A DNA stretch of 64,000 nt from Platynereis dumerilii (GCA_026936325.1 JAPTHN010000100.1:535501-599500), one strand, 5' to 3'; shown: positions 1-13,585, counted from the first letter of the stretch. The notes: generated by a model from the letters alone, not told the origin. Numbers and translations are program-made.

Positions 1-2019
1 GACAGGAAACTGAAGCAGAACTGGAAACATGTCGTTTAAACATTTTCAATTCAGATAACAGAAGATGTGTGATTAATAGAAGCAGAAAGTGAGTACATGT
101 ATTGAGACATATTTTGTAATGAGAAAACTGAATCACTTTGCTGAAGTGCACATGTGAATGTGTTGTATAGATGACCCTGCGACACCTTCATGCACATATA
201 TATAGGAAGAATTTCATTGAAAAAAGTTCAGACTTTCAAGTGACAATGTGGAATTAAGCCACAGATGAAGGGTTGAAGTTTCATTCTTGGATACTAGTCA
301 TGTCACTCCTAAGTATGTTATATTAAGAAAGTCTGAGTAACACCAAATGTCTTATGATGTTTATTTTACGATACTGAAATTTTTTTCATAAAACTCTAAC
401 AATGTCTTTCTCCTGTCAACTTCAAGTGTGCTGGGAAATCTTTTTTCCATACAATGTGTGACACTTTGCATGTTATGATTGAGTACGATGTAGGTATTAA
501 CGTCGAAAAATCTGTTCAAATTAAGATAAATTATTATATGCCTGCAGCCCTGCAGGCTGCACCGATCAATAATTTATCTATTTTGCTTTTCTGTTTTTCC
601 TGAGAATGAAACCCTTTGAGTTTCTTGAAAGTTGTCACCTGGCAGGTAACATGGTGTCCAGTATGACAAAGGTACACTTTGTCTGGATAGGCGTATCACA
701 TAAGAAGCAGAACTTTCCTATATGACACCTACTATATTCACAAGAAAGTCACTCAGTTGATGTGGTCTGAATAGCAATATAACACACTGTATTGCTGTTC
801 AGAAACATCAACTGAAGTAATACTAAATCAACGGATTGCATACCTTGTCTTTTAGTTACAGTTTTAAACTGACATAATCAACTCATGGATGTAGGTCTTA
901 CAGTGATATATTTGAGACTTGCCGTATAATATATTAAAATTAATAATTATCCAATACCAATAAAGCTGTCTTTGTTCATCTTTATACTATGGTGCAGGTT
1001 TAGCTTGCTCATCAGGTTGATGCTGAAGTATGGTTCTCATTTTATACTTTCATCTTTTCCTGAACCCGCAACATGAGGACTGATTCAAAAGTAAAAAATA
1101 GTCTTCAAGTTCCTTTGCTATGTTCCTCAAAAGGTCCCCTAGCTACAGTAGTATCCATTGTAACAGCATGCCACATCCTTACAAAGTTAAACTGAAAGCT
1201 GCATGAATGGTATAGTATGCTCAGTGTAAAACCAGTTGCATCTATTTAACAGAAACTACCCCTATGAATACCGAGTATTTTAATTTTTTGGTAGAAAATC
1301 ATGTGTGTGTGCTTCAAATTGTTGTTTTGATGATAAATGTTGCAAAAAGTGATGACAGCTATTTTTACAGTGTGTGCATCATTCTCTGAACACTGATATT
1401 TTCATAATCAGAAATTCTATTGGTCAATTAAGCTTCAGATTGACCAGGTTGGTTCATTCCGCCAGTTACCAGAACCAGAATTTGTAATGGCAATGCTGAT
1501 ATTTAATGTTTGCAAAGAAGTGGAAGCTTTTACAAAGGCAACATTTATAATGTATACATACATGGCACTACATGCATAATGCTTCAAGGAAGAAGTACTT
1601 GGCTTGTGTTACTTGGCTAGCAGTTTTCTTTGACAAAAATTATTTCTGTCATGTCTCGCAGCATATTTTTTGCATATTTGTTACAAAAAAAAGGGTTTTT
1701 TTACAATATCTTGAAAAATAATCTATTTAGGTCATATGTATGTATGGAAGTTGAATATAATCTTGGGTACTGTGGACATTTTGTCACCAAGATTAGGTCT
1801 CTAGCTCTATCAGTTGCTGAGAAATGACTTTTTTTGTCCATTTTCGAAATATTTTGTAATACAGATTTTCAAAGCCGTGGTGGCCCCCTAAGCCTTCTTA
1901 TATGTCAATGAAATTTTGCAGAAAATGTTTATTCCCATAGTAGAACAAATTTGCATCTAGAGTAAATTGATCGGATCACTTAAAAAAATCATTGGGCATT
2001 TGATGCACCCTAAGCAGCA
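1..2019. other. non-coding stretch, no recognisable feature
   Basis: AT-rich sequence with no long open frame, no tRNA-like box pair, no clear terminal inverted repeat and no alignment that I can follow to the duplicated blocks downstream. The longest open frame is about 65 codons (1630-1827) and resembles nothing I know. A weak similarity to block B begins only near position 2020. Confidence 0.6.
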
Positions 2020-3339
2020 TGGATATTTATTGCCATTTTTGTCATTATGCATTTATGCATTACAAATATTCCTAAAGTCTCAAATGGCAATATATATCAC
2101 TGCGGTTACTGCAACACTTACTTACTTAGAACTATCCTTCATATCACCCCTAATAGTAATACCATCCATCCACCATGAACCACTTCCATTCCCGCCCCAT
2201 CCATATCATCTGTTACATCTATGCATCTATCTTTCTGCAAATGGACTCGTCAATCATTTCCTATGTGGGTGCCATTCTCTGGGTGGTCTTCAAGCCGCAC
2301 AATGTCAGCAGCAAAGATGCAGTATGTAATATATGTAATATGTGTAATGTTGTAAACGAGTTGCTTCACATGTATTTGAAATATGTTGCAAGGTGTCTCA
2401 CTTTTAAGAGTGTACATATATTTTTGTTTATGGTTGTTGTTTGAAATTTGGTAGTTGCGTAAGACCTGAGTAAAATTCCACCAGATAAGTGCCTGCTTTC
2501 CACATATATTTTCAGATAGAGAAATTTCAGCCAATTATAATGGACAAGGTTCTTTCCAATGAATTTGAAAACAATTCTTGTCAAAGCAACTAACCCAAGA
2601 ACTGTCGTAACATTGACGCACTTTCCTTTTGGAGATGTACATATGTATGTTATTTCGCCATTCATCTGGAGGTTTTGAATTCAGTTCCACTTCATTTTCA
2701 TACACTGGGTTGTGTATGATAACTTTGGTTGTGAGTAAATAGTTTCAGTCTATACTGAACAAGTAAAATACCAAACTCTTTGGAAACACCTCATTATTCC
2801 ACATTTAAGCCTTCAGGCAGACAACAACTAGCTTCTAAGGTATGCACTCTCTCGTTCGTTACATCCCAATGCCAACCTTGAAATCTCTTCTTCGTCTCAA
2901 AATTAAATACCTTTTTAAAATCTCCGACAAATTTATCAAAGAACGTAATCGAATTAATTTGAGAGGCAAATGATAAAATCCTTTTTAAATTCGGAATCCT
3001 TTCTCTTTGAGATATGTATCATCCTCTAATGTTCCTTTGTGGTAGACAATTAGAGCTAAGTGCATTTCATTTTGTCATATATTTGAAGTAAATTAAATAA
3101 AAATGTTAATGACCCACATAAAGCACAATCTGTGTAATGTAATTGCTGTTTGTTCTCAGGTGCAATTTGAGTTAGTGCGGCTTTGAAAATAAGTTGTTGG
3201 TGAATGCGTGCTAAGATTTGCTTACAGTGTAAACATAGGTGACATTGGTTAGTTTGTGATTTTTCATTTTACTCGGCAATCTGCCATGTTATACTGTATT
3301 CAGTGTTAATAATACTCATATATTGCACATGCATACATA

Positions 3340-3723
3340 AAACTTAGGCTGAATAAAAAGCCATAGGGTTTCTCAGCAGATGATTGGCTGATAAGATTTA
3401 AAAAAAAGACCCCTAGTTAAGATGAAAGAGGGCTGAAAGGGAGTTGAAAGAGGTTGGAATAGAGCTGGAGAAGGCTGCTTCACTACCGGTCAGAAACTAC
3501 TACTGGTCACTGGGGCGCCAGACTATTAGGCAGAGTATATGAACAGCCTCGGTTATAAATAGAACTGGCTTTACCCTTTCTGGCATGCTAAGTCTTGTTT
3601 GGGTAGTAGGAGATTTAGGCATATGTCTGGACCATTCCCTTGTTGAATAAATGTTCTACTTATTCTTTGGTGATATACTTTACCTTATGTTGTGGGAGAG
3701 ATTTGTTTAGATTAATTTCCGGT
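3340..3723 (+). mobile_element. possible solo LTR fossil (low confidence)
   Basis: This stretch interrupts copy A between blocks that lie closer together in copy B, so it is probably an insertion. It has a TATAAATA box near 3555, an AATAAA signal about 90 bases later and a CCTTACA end near 3723, the U3-R-U5 order expected of a long terminal repeat. I cannot fix the left end and see no clear target duplication. No internal retroelement region is present. If it is an LTR it is an old, solitary one. It could also be an unrelated insertion with chance TATA and polyadenylation signals. Confidence 0.27.
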
Positions 3724-4108
3724 TTTTTAAGTCCCTTACATTATATATAGAGAAAAAAAAACCAAGTATAGAGATGCTTTGAACATGTTGGCACCAATTG
3801 CACCAAAATCTTTGCTAGAAACTTGCTTTGCTCTCCTTTGGTAGTGTTCTATACTAGGCCTGCAATTTGGGAGAGTGACATTAATGATATCTCTTTGATA
3901 AACACCCATGAATAATAAATATATTGGAGAATGGCAAACTATGTTTGGGTGGAGGTGAGAGGGGCCATCAAATATTCCTTATGATAAGATGGGGAATAAT
4001 TCACACTCTTGAGTACACTTTTTGCTTCTGAATAATTGAATGGCTGTTGTGAGCAAACCAACGAAAGTGCAACAAAGTGCAGAAATGTCGGAGAACCAGG
4101 CCGAGTAA

Positions 4109-4880
4109 TGCCCCATTCACACGGCAGTGGTTAAGTGTCGGCGAAGCTGTCTAGGTGCCAGGAAGCCACATTTCGGCGATTCAAGCCATTTTTGAAGCCT
4201 TATATAATCAATTAAAGGTTATACATCGTCGTGGGTGGATCCTAGGACGACGAGGCACTCGTTTTCTACGCCGAATCGCTCGTAATTAGTGACGAAGCAA
4301 CCCCAATGAGGAAGAGAGTTGTGTCGGCGAGTTGTGAGGAGCCTCGGTGAAGTTCCATTGCTTCAATGATAAACTAGCCTCGCCCAAGGAGCCTGTTGCT
4401 TCGCCCAAGCAGCCTGTAGCCTCGTCCAAATACTCAATTACGCCCAAGCATACAGCTGTTGCGGTGAAGCAAATAGCTGTTTCGTCGTTTCATCAGCATC
4501 TTTGCATTGGCGAGTTGTGCTGCTGCGTCGCCAAAGTTGTATTGACTCAATGATAAAGTAGCCTCGCCCAAGCACTCTTTAGCCTCGACCAAGCAGGGTG
4601 TAGCCTCGCCCAAGCAATATGGGGGTCTTTCAGGTCTTTTGCATCATGAGTGTTTGCTTCGTCAAGATTCAACAGGTTGAATCTTTGCTGAAGCAAATTC
4701 TTGCTTCACCAACCTGTCACGTGATTTCTAGGAACTTTTGGTGAGGAAGTTTAAGATGCGTTGTAGACGAAATTATCGTCGCCGAATTGTTGAAAGCAGT
4801 TTAATCATCTCCTACTTTCCTGGAAAAGTAAGAATCGCCGCGGCAAGAAAGCCCTGATACGTCTCCGTGTGAACTAGGCA
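4109..4880. mobile_element. non-autonomous PIF/Harbinger-like DNA element
   Basis: A 772-bp element interrupts copy A. Its ends are imperfect inverted repeats: TGCCCCATTCACACGG on the left, and TGCCTAGTTCACACGG as the reverse complement of the right end. It is flanked by TAA on both sides (4106-4108 and 4881-4883). A TWA target duplication with short inverted ends is the Harbinger pattern; that family call rests on the duplication alone. The inside is more GC-rich than its surroundings, carries a short degenerate minisatellite and encodes no transposase. The related point in copy B is near 8605-8607, which keeps a single TAA in a diverged context. Confidence 0.72.
4376..4615 (+). repeat. degenerate GCCTCGCCCAAGCA minisatellite
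   Basis: Inside the Harbinger-like element, GCCTCGCCCAAGCA and close variants occur about seven times at uneven spacing of roughly 20-60 bases, with GCTTCGCCC and GCCTCGTCC variants among them. A 68-codon open frame runs through it, rich in repeated Ala-Ser-Pro-Lys. I take that frame as a by-product of the repeat rather than a gene. Confidence 0.6.
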
Positions 4881-5060
4881 TAAGAAAGCTGTTTTTTGCA
4901 CCTTACAATTTAACATGGCACGCCTTCCATCATTTGTGTCATGTCACAATATACATGGTGCTTTTAATTTGCATAAGCTCTGACTTCTTCACATCAGGTG
5001 GGTTTTTTTTGCCATTCATCAATGTGCGAGAATGAGCAACCATTTGGGTGAAATATATCC

Positions 5061-8000
5061 CTGTTCACCAAAGCTGTTTAGTGTCTTGTTGAGTATGATA
5101 TGAGGTCCTGCAACAGGCCCATAGAGACTTAACCACAAGGCATCATGATATGCAGAGCCACAGTGAGGTTAAAAGGCTAAAGATCAAGGACATGTCATCA
5201 AATGTAGTACAAAGGCGTTGTCTATAGACAAAGCTGGTGCAAGCACTGCAACTGAGTATAAGCATCATATGTTGAGCCACGGTGTTCATCTCCCAGGAGA
5301 GAGTAAACAAAAGGATGAGAAATGCAGGAGGCAAGGGCTATAGGATTAAAAGCTCAACAAGGTCACTTGAGGTCGTTTGAGGTCAAGTGTCTTATATTAA
5401 GGTCATAGGAGTACAAATATAGGTAATATAAGGGCCAAGGACATGCAGTATGGTCAAAGGTGCCTTGATTGGTACTGACCTGGTCCTTTTCCAGGCAAAA
5501 ATTTTGAAATACTTGAGATTACACTGACGATGGCCTTTCTTTATGTGACTTGTCTAAGTATCATGGTCCATGCCTCTCCCATTTGGGCCTGTCAGCTCAA
5601 AATTACGGAACATATTATATATAGGGCGAGGCTGCACATTTCATTTGTGTTGCTCACTGAGAAGGTGCCTGTTGGACCCACTGCAGACTGATCATCATTG
5701 GGTGCCCTGAATGGTCCATTAAATGTAAATACCAATAAAATTCCATTCTGCTTGCTCTTGTCTGCTTTGTAACAGTTAAGCCAAGTACATTTATTAAGAG
5801 TATGCATTAAATGAAAATGCTTCCTGCACCATTTTAGAGGCTCTTTGCAAGATTAAAAGCTAACATTAAAGCTAACAAGGTTTAGTAGAGTAGGCCTACA
5901 CACCATGAAGATGAGCAATCTCTTGATCAAATAGTCAGATTACTCAACGCAGAACCTCTTCTATATAAAGACACCATTGAGAGAGATGCTTAGTAAACTA
6001 GCACATATTAGGGCAACACCATTTTATTAAAATATTTTGTTTTTTTATTTCTGGAAATTTGGATGAGTATTATTCTTCAAAATCATGAAGGTTGAATCAT
6101 GAGCGGGATATTGGATACCATGTATGTTGCACATTCATTACATGGAAATACCCATCTCGGAGGGATTGCTTGTACTTGGGAAATGAGTTCCCTAAAACTG
6201 CTGCACAAAACACTACACTGCTGCCATTCATCCAAATGCCATATATCAGCAGTCCGTTCATTGTAGAAGGAAGTGGGCCACTGATCTGACCTCCCAGTTT
6301 GATTGAAACTTTCCCGGAAGAAAACCATTTTTCAGTTATCTACTGTTTCTTTTTTGGCTTTCTGTGTTGCTAAAAATCCAATAACCGAACCAAGGACTAC
6401 AGTTGTCTAAAAGGTTGAACTAGTACTGTGGTGCATCATGTGTTGAGGAACTTTATTGTTTTGCGCAAAGTAAAGTTTAAAAAAACATACATACTAAGGC
6501 TGGGTGAGTCTCCTATCTTCTGAGTACCATGAACCCATTCTAAAAATAAGATCCTGTAATGGAAACATCTTCAATTAAAAAGGTCTTTGCATTCAGAAAG
6601 CACTCACAAAAATTTACAAAAAATTGAAGCCATTAGCGACAAAGCATTCTGCATGCATGTTGTGTCCAACCAATTTGCTTTCATCCATACAACACTCTTG
6701 TTTCTTTTCGGAAACTTGGAAGCTTTAATGAAACTGTCACAGAATGATGAAGCACGACATACGTCGTAATGGGAAAACTGCTTGATGCTTTACAGGCCAG
6801 GTAATAACCGAGTGGTCGGTATAAACAAAAAACCACTTAGCTCCCGTTATTGAGTAAGAAGTTGATTGAAAATCAGCTTTATATCCCTGTTTCTTCCAGC
6901 TTATGGATTGTATTTTATTCTTATAAGCACATGAAGAAAAATACTAGTGAGGAGTTTGTCCAAAAGAGATCTGAACAGATAGACAGTTGAAAAGAGCAGC
7001 TGGACAGACATATAAACTGCTAGATATAAATAATATTATGAACTGCCACAGCAAGACTGCAATACTTGAAACTCTGTCTAAGGATAATTGAATAGAAACA
7101 TTATGAGACTTGAATTAGATGTATCTCACTGGACTACCCAAAACAAATTCCGCCTCCAACACAGTGTGAGCCTTGTACCAGTCTGTCTCTGACTAAGGTA
7201 GGTTTCTTCTGAGGTGATTTGTCATGTTAGTGGGCAGGCTTGACCTTTCATTTCCTCAGCAAAGATCAGTGACCAGACACGCCAAGGAAGTTTATTTGGA
7301 CTCCTGTCTTGTCCTGTCCATCGATCCCTTGGAGAATATCTCCAAACAGAACAGCCTAAAGGTTGCAAGGAAATGTCACAATAGCTCAACATACATTGAC
7401 AAGTTTAATTCAATCCACAACTGGGCATTGTAATAAAATTGCATAGCAAATTAAGAAAGGTAAATACATTCCAGGACAGACATGCAATAATCTTACTAAA
7501 AATTTCTTATACCAAATGTGGCTATTTCTCACAGTAGTAGGCATATTTAGTTCCATTTTTGTAATTATGCATCTATGGCATCTATGCATTGCAAATATTC
7601 CATAAAGCCTCAAATGCCAATGTATATCACTGCGGTTACTGCAACACTTACTTTGAAACTATCCTTCATCTCACCCCTAATTCCATCCATCCACTATATA
7701 GCACTTCCATTCCCGCACCATCCAGCATCTAGTATATCGTCTGTTTCATCTATGCATCTATCTTTCTGCAAATGGACTCGTCAATCATTTTGTATGTGGA
7801 TCCTATTCTGTGGCCTTTAAGCAGAAAAGAACTAGCTTCTGAGGTATGCACTCCCTTGTATGTTACATCCCATGCTCTATATTGAAATCCCTTCCCTGTC
7901 TCAAACTTAAATGCTTTTTAAAAGTCTGAGACAAATCTATCAAAGAACATAATTGGATTACTTTCAGAGGCAAGTGATTAAAAGTTTTGAAATTTAAAAT

Positions 8001-8816
8001 CCTTTCTCTTTGAGATATGTGTCATCCTTTAATGTTCCTTTGTGTCAGAAAATTAGCTCTAATTACATTTTGTTTTCTCCTATGTTTGGAGTAAATTAAA
8101 TGAAAACGTAAATGGCCCACATAAAGCACAATCTGTATGGCGGCCTACAATGTAATTGCTGTTTATTCTCGTGTGCAGTTTGTAATGTTGTGGCTTTGAA
8201 AATAAGCTGCATGTTGACCCATGCAGAGACTTGCTTCTGATGTGCCAATTTCTGATGTTGGTGAACTTGTGTGTAATTTAAATTTGCTGTAAGTTTGACT
8301 GACTTATATGTGAACAAATCACATCTGTCTGATAGATTATATAATTGTTCACTCAATTAATAGCATCTCACATGACTCCTTTATGCTAGGCATAGAGCAT
8401 TCTTTTGAGTGATATTAATGATATCTCTTTGATAAACATCCATGATTAATATATTGCATAATGGCAGACAATGTTTGGGTGGCGGTGAGAGTGGCAATCA
8501 AATATAATCAAATATGCCTTGTAATAGGACACCCTCCCCTTGAGTACACTTCTTGACTCTGAATAATTGAATGGCTCTTGTGGGCAAACCACACCTTACC
8601 CAAGTAATACTATAATTACATGGGTCAAGACTAAAAGTCGTTTCTGCCTTGCTGCTCATCGGTTTGTGCCACATGTGCCACATTCACAAAACATTGGCTG
8701 ATCGAAATTTTTCTAAGCTCAGATCACAATATATTTGTGGTGTTCTGGTGGCATAGCAATTCCACAATATGTGTGCATAATGCACCGATTTGGGTTAAAC
8801 ATATCCCAGGTCTCCT
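5061..8816 (+). repeat. segmental duplication copy B
   Basis: Second copy of the A/B/C block. Its left part (5076-6860) matches copy C at 9700-11850: both carry the GTGTCTTGTT..GGTATGA type start, the GATGTTGAGC..CGGTGTTSATCTCCCAGGAG motif and the GGAAGCTTTAATGAAACTG stretch (6717, 11690). Its right part (7560-8595) matches copies A and C. Relative to A and C it lacks about 500 bases after 7820. A tail of about 200 bases (8600-8816) is alignable only in patches to 4884-5060. Confidence 0.85.
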
Positions 8817-8820
8817 GTAC

Positions 8821-9691
8821 CCCATTGTATCAACGCTAAACATGGGTTATCTTTGCTGTGTTAAGAGATTTAACCCATGTTAGTGACTCACCGTGATGTA
8901 TCAACAAATCCCTGGGTTAGTTGTCGTGGAAGTTAACCAGGAAAGTTAACCCAGCTTTTTCCTGTGTTAAAAGTTGTGTTAAGCCTCCTCCTTGTCCCAA
9001 AATGGGGTGTAAATCCAATAATATTGACCAGCAAGTGAACAAAAAGCACTGAAAACGTTTGTAAACAAACAATCATCGAGAACTAAGTGACGTCAGGCCA
9101 TGACGTCACTCAATGACGTCACCTGATGACGTCACTGGCTTGTCAGTTCATGACAGCAAAAACATTTTGGTGCAATCAAGCTGAAACTGCTACACAATGT
9201 GGTCAAGAACATACTGCAGCTTCGTTGTGAAGGCCATTTTAAAATATATCTTGAAAAGATTTTATTCGCCAGCTCTTTGAAGTTGGTCACGCGAAGAACT
9301 GTTTAATCTCCTTTCAGAGGGTTCTGTAATAAAAATGGCTTTGTCGAATTTCATGCCGAGTTTAGCGAAGGTGCATTTGGTATCCAATAAGATGCTGTAA
9401 AAATTTGAAGTGTGTATCTTGAAAACTGAGTGAGTTATTCCATTTTTACTGCAATGGAAATGGTTTTTACAGTCTTTTTTTTTTCCCGTGTCAAATGACG
9501 CTCTAATTTTCGGGAAACCCCCGGGAATCCCCACCAAAATTGGGTTAAATGTTCCTTATAACAATAAAAAGATAACCTTAACCACTTTTGTGTTGATACA
9601 TCACAGGCTAACACAGTTTTGTAAACCCGGTTAACTAACACAGAAAATCACTAACACGGGTTAGAGTTAACCCACTCGTTGATACAATCCG
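8821..9691. mobile_element. MITE-like element, inverted ends ATTGTATCAACG
   Basis: An 871-bp insertion separates copies B and C. Its ends are CCCATTGTATCAACG and, reverse-complemented from the right, CGGATTGTATCAACG. GTAC flanks both ends (8817-8820 and 9692-9695), so the target duplication is GTAC or the inner TA. Subterminal regions are full of GTTAACC/GGGTTAA motifs in both directions, probably transposase-binding type repeats. No transposase frame remains. The superfamily is not assigned: a TA duplication would favour Tc1/mariner, while a 4-bp duplication would point elsewhere. Confidence 0.7.
9088..9134. repeat. four perfect TGACGTCA sites at 13-bp spacing
   Basis: TGACGTCA starts at 9088, 9101, 9114 and 9127, so the phase is exactly 13 bp while the five linker bases differ each time. 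The 8-mer is the cAMP-response element / AP-1-ATF palindrome of animals. The array sits in the middle of the MITE-like element. Whether it binds a host factor is not shown here. Confidence 0.85.
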
Positions 9692-9699
9692 GTACTGAG

Positions 9700-12600
9700 G
9701 TGTTCATTGTCTTGTTAGGTATGACCCAGGGTTACTCATGAAACAAGCGGCCAAAAGACCAATACAGACTAACCCCCAGGGCAACCACAGGGCAAAGCAC
9801 CAGAGGAGGGAACTTGGGTTAAAAGGCTAAAGGGATCAAGGTCTCCCTTCAAAATGCAGGGTGTGCTTTGTCTACAAGCAAAGTCTGAAGATAATGCACT
9901 GCAACCAAGTGTAAGCATCAGATGTTGAGCACCGGTGTTGATCTCCCAGGAGGTAGCAAATGAAAGGATCAAAAATGTAAAAGGATGAATGAACTGTGAG
10001 GTCAAACCAAACATGGTCACCTCAGGCCCCGAGGTCAACAGTTTTTAGTTAAGGTTGTAGAAATAGTTGATTGTTCAAGCAACATTCAATACATTAGGTT
10101 ACTGAGGTTGGCTTCTTAGCTCTTCTTTGTGATACATGTCGTTTTGAAGCTTCCTTACCCGGCACAGGTTTTATGGGAGTGAATAATACACTGAATATGC
10201 AATGTCAAAGACAGAGCTAGCAGCACTTAAGCAGTGTTGTGGTACCGCCACAAACTGATCATTAATTGTGTGCACTGAGTAGTCCATTAAATGTGAACAG
10301 CAACAACATGCCATTTTGCAAGCTTCTGCTTTTGTAACTGTTAAGCCAAGTACATTTACTAAGAGGATGCATTAATGAAAATGCTTCCGGGACCATTTTA
10401 GTAGCTCTTCGCAAGATTAAAAGCCAACGTTAGAGCAAACAAGGTTTAGTGGAGTACACACCATGAAGACGAGCAATCTCTTGATCAAATAGTCAGATGA
10501 GGTTCAGCACAATATTCTACTGATGTAGTTATATTATGTGGAGCGTCTTTCATGTAAAGAAGCCATTGAGAGAAACATGGAGTAAACTAGCACAAATAAG
10601 CTGCCTAGTCTGATTGCTAGGGCTGAAGTCTCTGACCAGCTTATTCTTTCTTTTGGAGAAGGTTTAAACATTCCAGTAGTGTGGTCCACCAGAACTTGAA
10701 TTAGTATAATGATTTCTTCTTTATTAGTTTGGATGTTTCGTACACAATTTAGCTAGATTTGAAATCTCATGTGCAATTGAACCAGTAACTTTAGTCATTA
10801 AAATTTGGTTGCAGTTACAACAGCTTCATTGACACATACTGTCTGCATACCATCTGATGTTTAGTTTCATTTTCACGTCTACACGTCTAATGGCTTTGAT
10901 CAGATGTTTTTGACATGCACAGGTTCTATTGTCCAGAGCAAGATGCATGCAAGGCTTGTTTTTACAAAAGCCAAAATAGCTCCGACTAATACAGGAAGCA
11001 CTTGCACCTGATGAACTAGGAAGTATAAAAGGAACCACCAGACAACTGTAACTTCTGAAGCCATTTGATTGAGTCCATTTCCATTGTATTCTATGTCTTT
11101 AGAAATTTGAATGGGTTTCATTCTGTAAAATTATGAAAGTTGAATCAGACAAGAGATTGGATACTCTGCAAGTCGCAAATTCATTTCTTTAACTTTCCGA
11201 TAATCAAGCATCATAACCCCACAAAATCGATATTACAGGAGGATTTTTTGTACTTAGGAAAAATGAGTTCTCTTAAAACTGCTGCACCAAACCCCATATG
11301 GCTATCATTCACCTGAAAGCAGTATAACAACGTTTCATTCACTTCAGAAGGAAGTAGGCCATGGTCTGACCTCCTTGTGTGAAAAGCACAAGAAGTCAAT
11401 AGGCTGTGGGAGACTAATGGCAAAATGACAATGACAAAAGTTTATTTAGACCAAAATATAAAAAATACAGTTACAAAATTTCAAAAAACAGACTTTCTTC
11501 AGAATACCATGAACCAATCCTGAAAAGATGCTTTAATGGAAACATCTTCTAATGATCTTCAATCAAAAACTCTCGTTGCATTCAGGAAGCGCTCACAAGC
11601 TGCAAAGCATTCTGCATGCATGTTGCGTCCATCCAATTTGCTTTCAACCATACGACACTCTAGTTTCTTTTTGGAAACGTGGAAGCTTTAATGAAACTGG
11701 CGCTGGATGAAGCACAACAGACGCTGTAATGGGAAAACTGCTTGATGCTTTGCAGGCCATAGGTGATAACACTCTGGTCAAGATGGACCAATTAAAGTTA
11801 TGAGTAAACCACTAAGCTCCCTTACTTGAAAAAGAGGTAAATTGAAAATCACCTTTATTTAGCCATTTCCTGCAATTGTGGATTGTCTTATATATATTAT
11901 AAGTAGATGCAAGAAAAGAGAACTGGAGTGTCTGTCTGAAACAAATTTGACTGTTTCAAATTTGATTGATATATTAGACATGTAGAGAGACAGTGATCCA
12001 CACAGGTAGGCATATATACTTGTAAGTTGCTAAATTTCAGCTGGGATATATCACTATTTTTTTGTCCAACTCCTTTACTACTTTGCCTGTGCCACATTGC
12101 TGTTATGCATTTATGCATTACCAACATGACATAAAGCCTCAACTTCCAATATGTATCACTGCAGTTACTGCAACACTTACTTGGAAACTATCCTTTATAT
12201 CACCCTAATTCCATCTATCCACTATAAGCCAGTTCCATTCCCACACCATCCACCATCAAGCATATCATCGGCATCTGTCTTTCTTGAAATGGACTCATCG
12301 ATCATTTCGTATGTGGGTGCCATTCTCTGGGTGGTCCTCGTACAACAGAATATTCAACCGCAAATATGCAATCTTGTGAACTAGTGGAAGCAAATGTGTA
12401 ACCCAAGAACTGTTGGGTTGTTATGTGATTTCCTTTTGGAATTGTATGCTATATTGCCATTCATCTCGAGGGTTTGAATACAGTTTCATTTCTTTTCCAT
12501 TTACTGGGTAGTCGGCAGAGCAGGTTAACTTGGTGTTAAACATGTGAAACTTTGTTTGTAAGTAGTATTAGTCAATAGTCTGAGCAAGTAAAATATCCAG

Positions 12601-13075
12601 CTTGAATAGCTCCTCCCATTTAATCAAAATTTGAGCTTCAGGCAGACAAGAACTGTCTTCTGAGATACATACTCCTGTTGTATGACATCCCATTCTCAAC
12701 ATTGTAATATTATCTCTCATGTCAAAATTAGATACCTTTTAAAAATCTCAGACAAATTTTTCAAAGAACATAACTAGATTACTTTGAGAGGCAAATGATT
12801 TGAAAATTGAATCTTTTCTCTTTGAAGTATGTATCATCCTTTTATGTTCCTTTTTGTTTGAAAATTAGCTCTAATTACATTTTGTTTTCTCTTATGTTTG
12901 AAGTAAAATAATGAAAATGTAAATGGCCCACATAAAGTACAATCTGTGTAATGTAATTGCTGTTTATTCCCATGTGCAATTTGAGTTTGTACGGCTGCAA
13001 AAATAAGTTGTTGGTGGACATGTGCTGAAATTTGCTTGCAATGTGAACATGAGCGGCATTGGTGTGTTTGTGTAA
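9700..13075 (+). repeat. segmental duplication copy C
   Basis: Third copy of the block. It aligns with B from 9700 to about 11850 and with A and B from about 12105 to 13075, ending after the ..GTTGTTGGTG.. and GACATTGGT-type stretch that in A is near 3200-3255. It lacks the further 3' part present in A (3870-4065) and B (8400-8595). No frame is preserved between copies. Confidence 0.85.
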
Positions 13076-13464
13076 GCTAGACTTTTTGATGTTTGGTGAT
13101 CTGTTGGTCTTCCCATTGCTGAGTCCCGGGCAGGAATCCATTCCAGTTTCAGTCTTTAAATCAGGACATATGTCGGATGGTGGTGTCAATCAACCTTTGT
13201 CTTATTGCTATGTTGTCATCCAGTTCTACAGTCTGTCTCATTTCTGGAACGGGCAGTCGTTGTCCAATATCTGACAAAAACAGCAACAAAACTTCACAAA
13301 AATGTGACAGAAAAATTGCAAATTAGCTCATCTACCTGTGAGTTTGTGTATTTCTGCTGTGTGACCTGTAGGTGAGGAGCAATCAGGCCAAACACCAGTT
13401 CCATGTTGTGAGGTAAACTGTAATAAGCCCATGAATAAGTGCATTAAAAGTTGAAAGAAAAATA

Positions 13465-13500
13465 CAGGTAGTAAAGCCCCAATTATCCATCCAGCTGGTA
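13465..13500 (+). mobile_element. SINE tail fragment
   Basis: AGTAAAGCCCCAATTATCCA here matches, almost base for base, the 3' end of the SINE copy at 27985-28145 (GTAAAGCCCCAATTATCCAT near 28110). The head is not recognisable in the preceding 150 bases, so this is a remnant. The rest of 13076-13585 shows nothing I can name. Confidence 0.5.
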
Positions 13501-13585
13501 TCATTATTAGAAAGGTTGGTTCAAGATTGGGCTTCGATAAAATCAAGATTCATCATTATATTGTGACAAGGATGATCAGCTATGA

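Larger units (their letters stand above)
2020..5060 (+). repeat. segmental duplication copy A
   Basis: First of three same-orientation copies of one block. The stretch from the ATGCATTTATGCATTACAAA motif near 2047 reads across, with scattered mismatches and indels, to about 7566 (copy B) and 12105 (copy C). The block at 3095-3255 matches 8110-8250 and 12925-13075, and 3875-4065 matches 8400-8595. Copy A lacks the portion that B has at 5.1-7.5 kb and C at 9.7-12.1 kb, so it is truncated on its left or starts in mid-unit. Two insertions lie inside it, at about 3340-3723 and 4109-4880. Open frames across the copies are not conserved. Confidence 0.85.
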
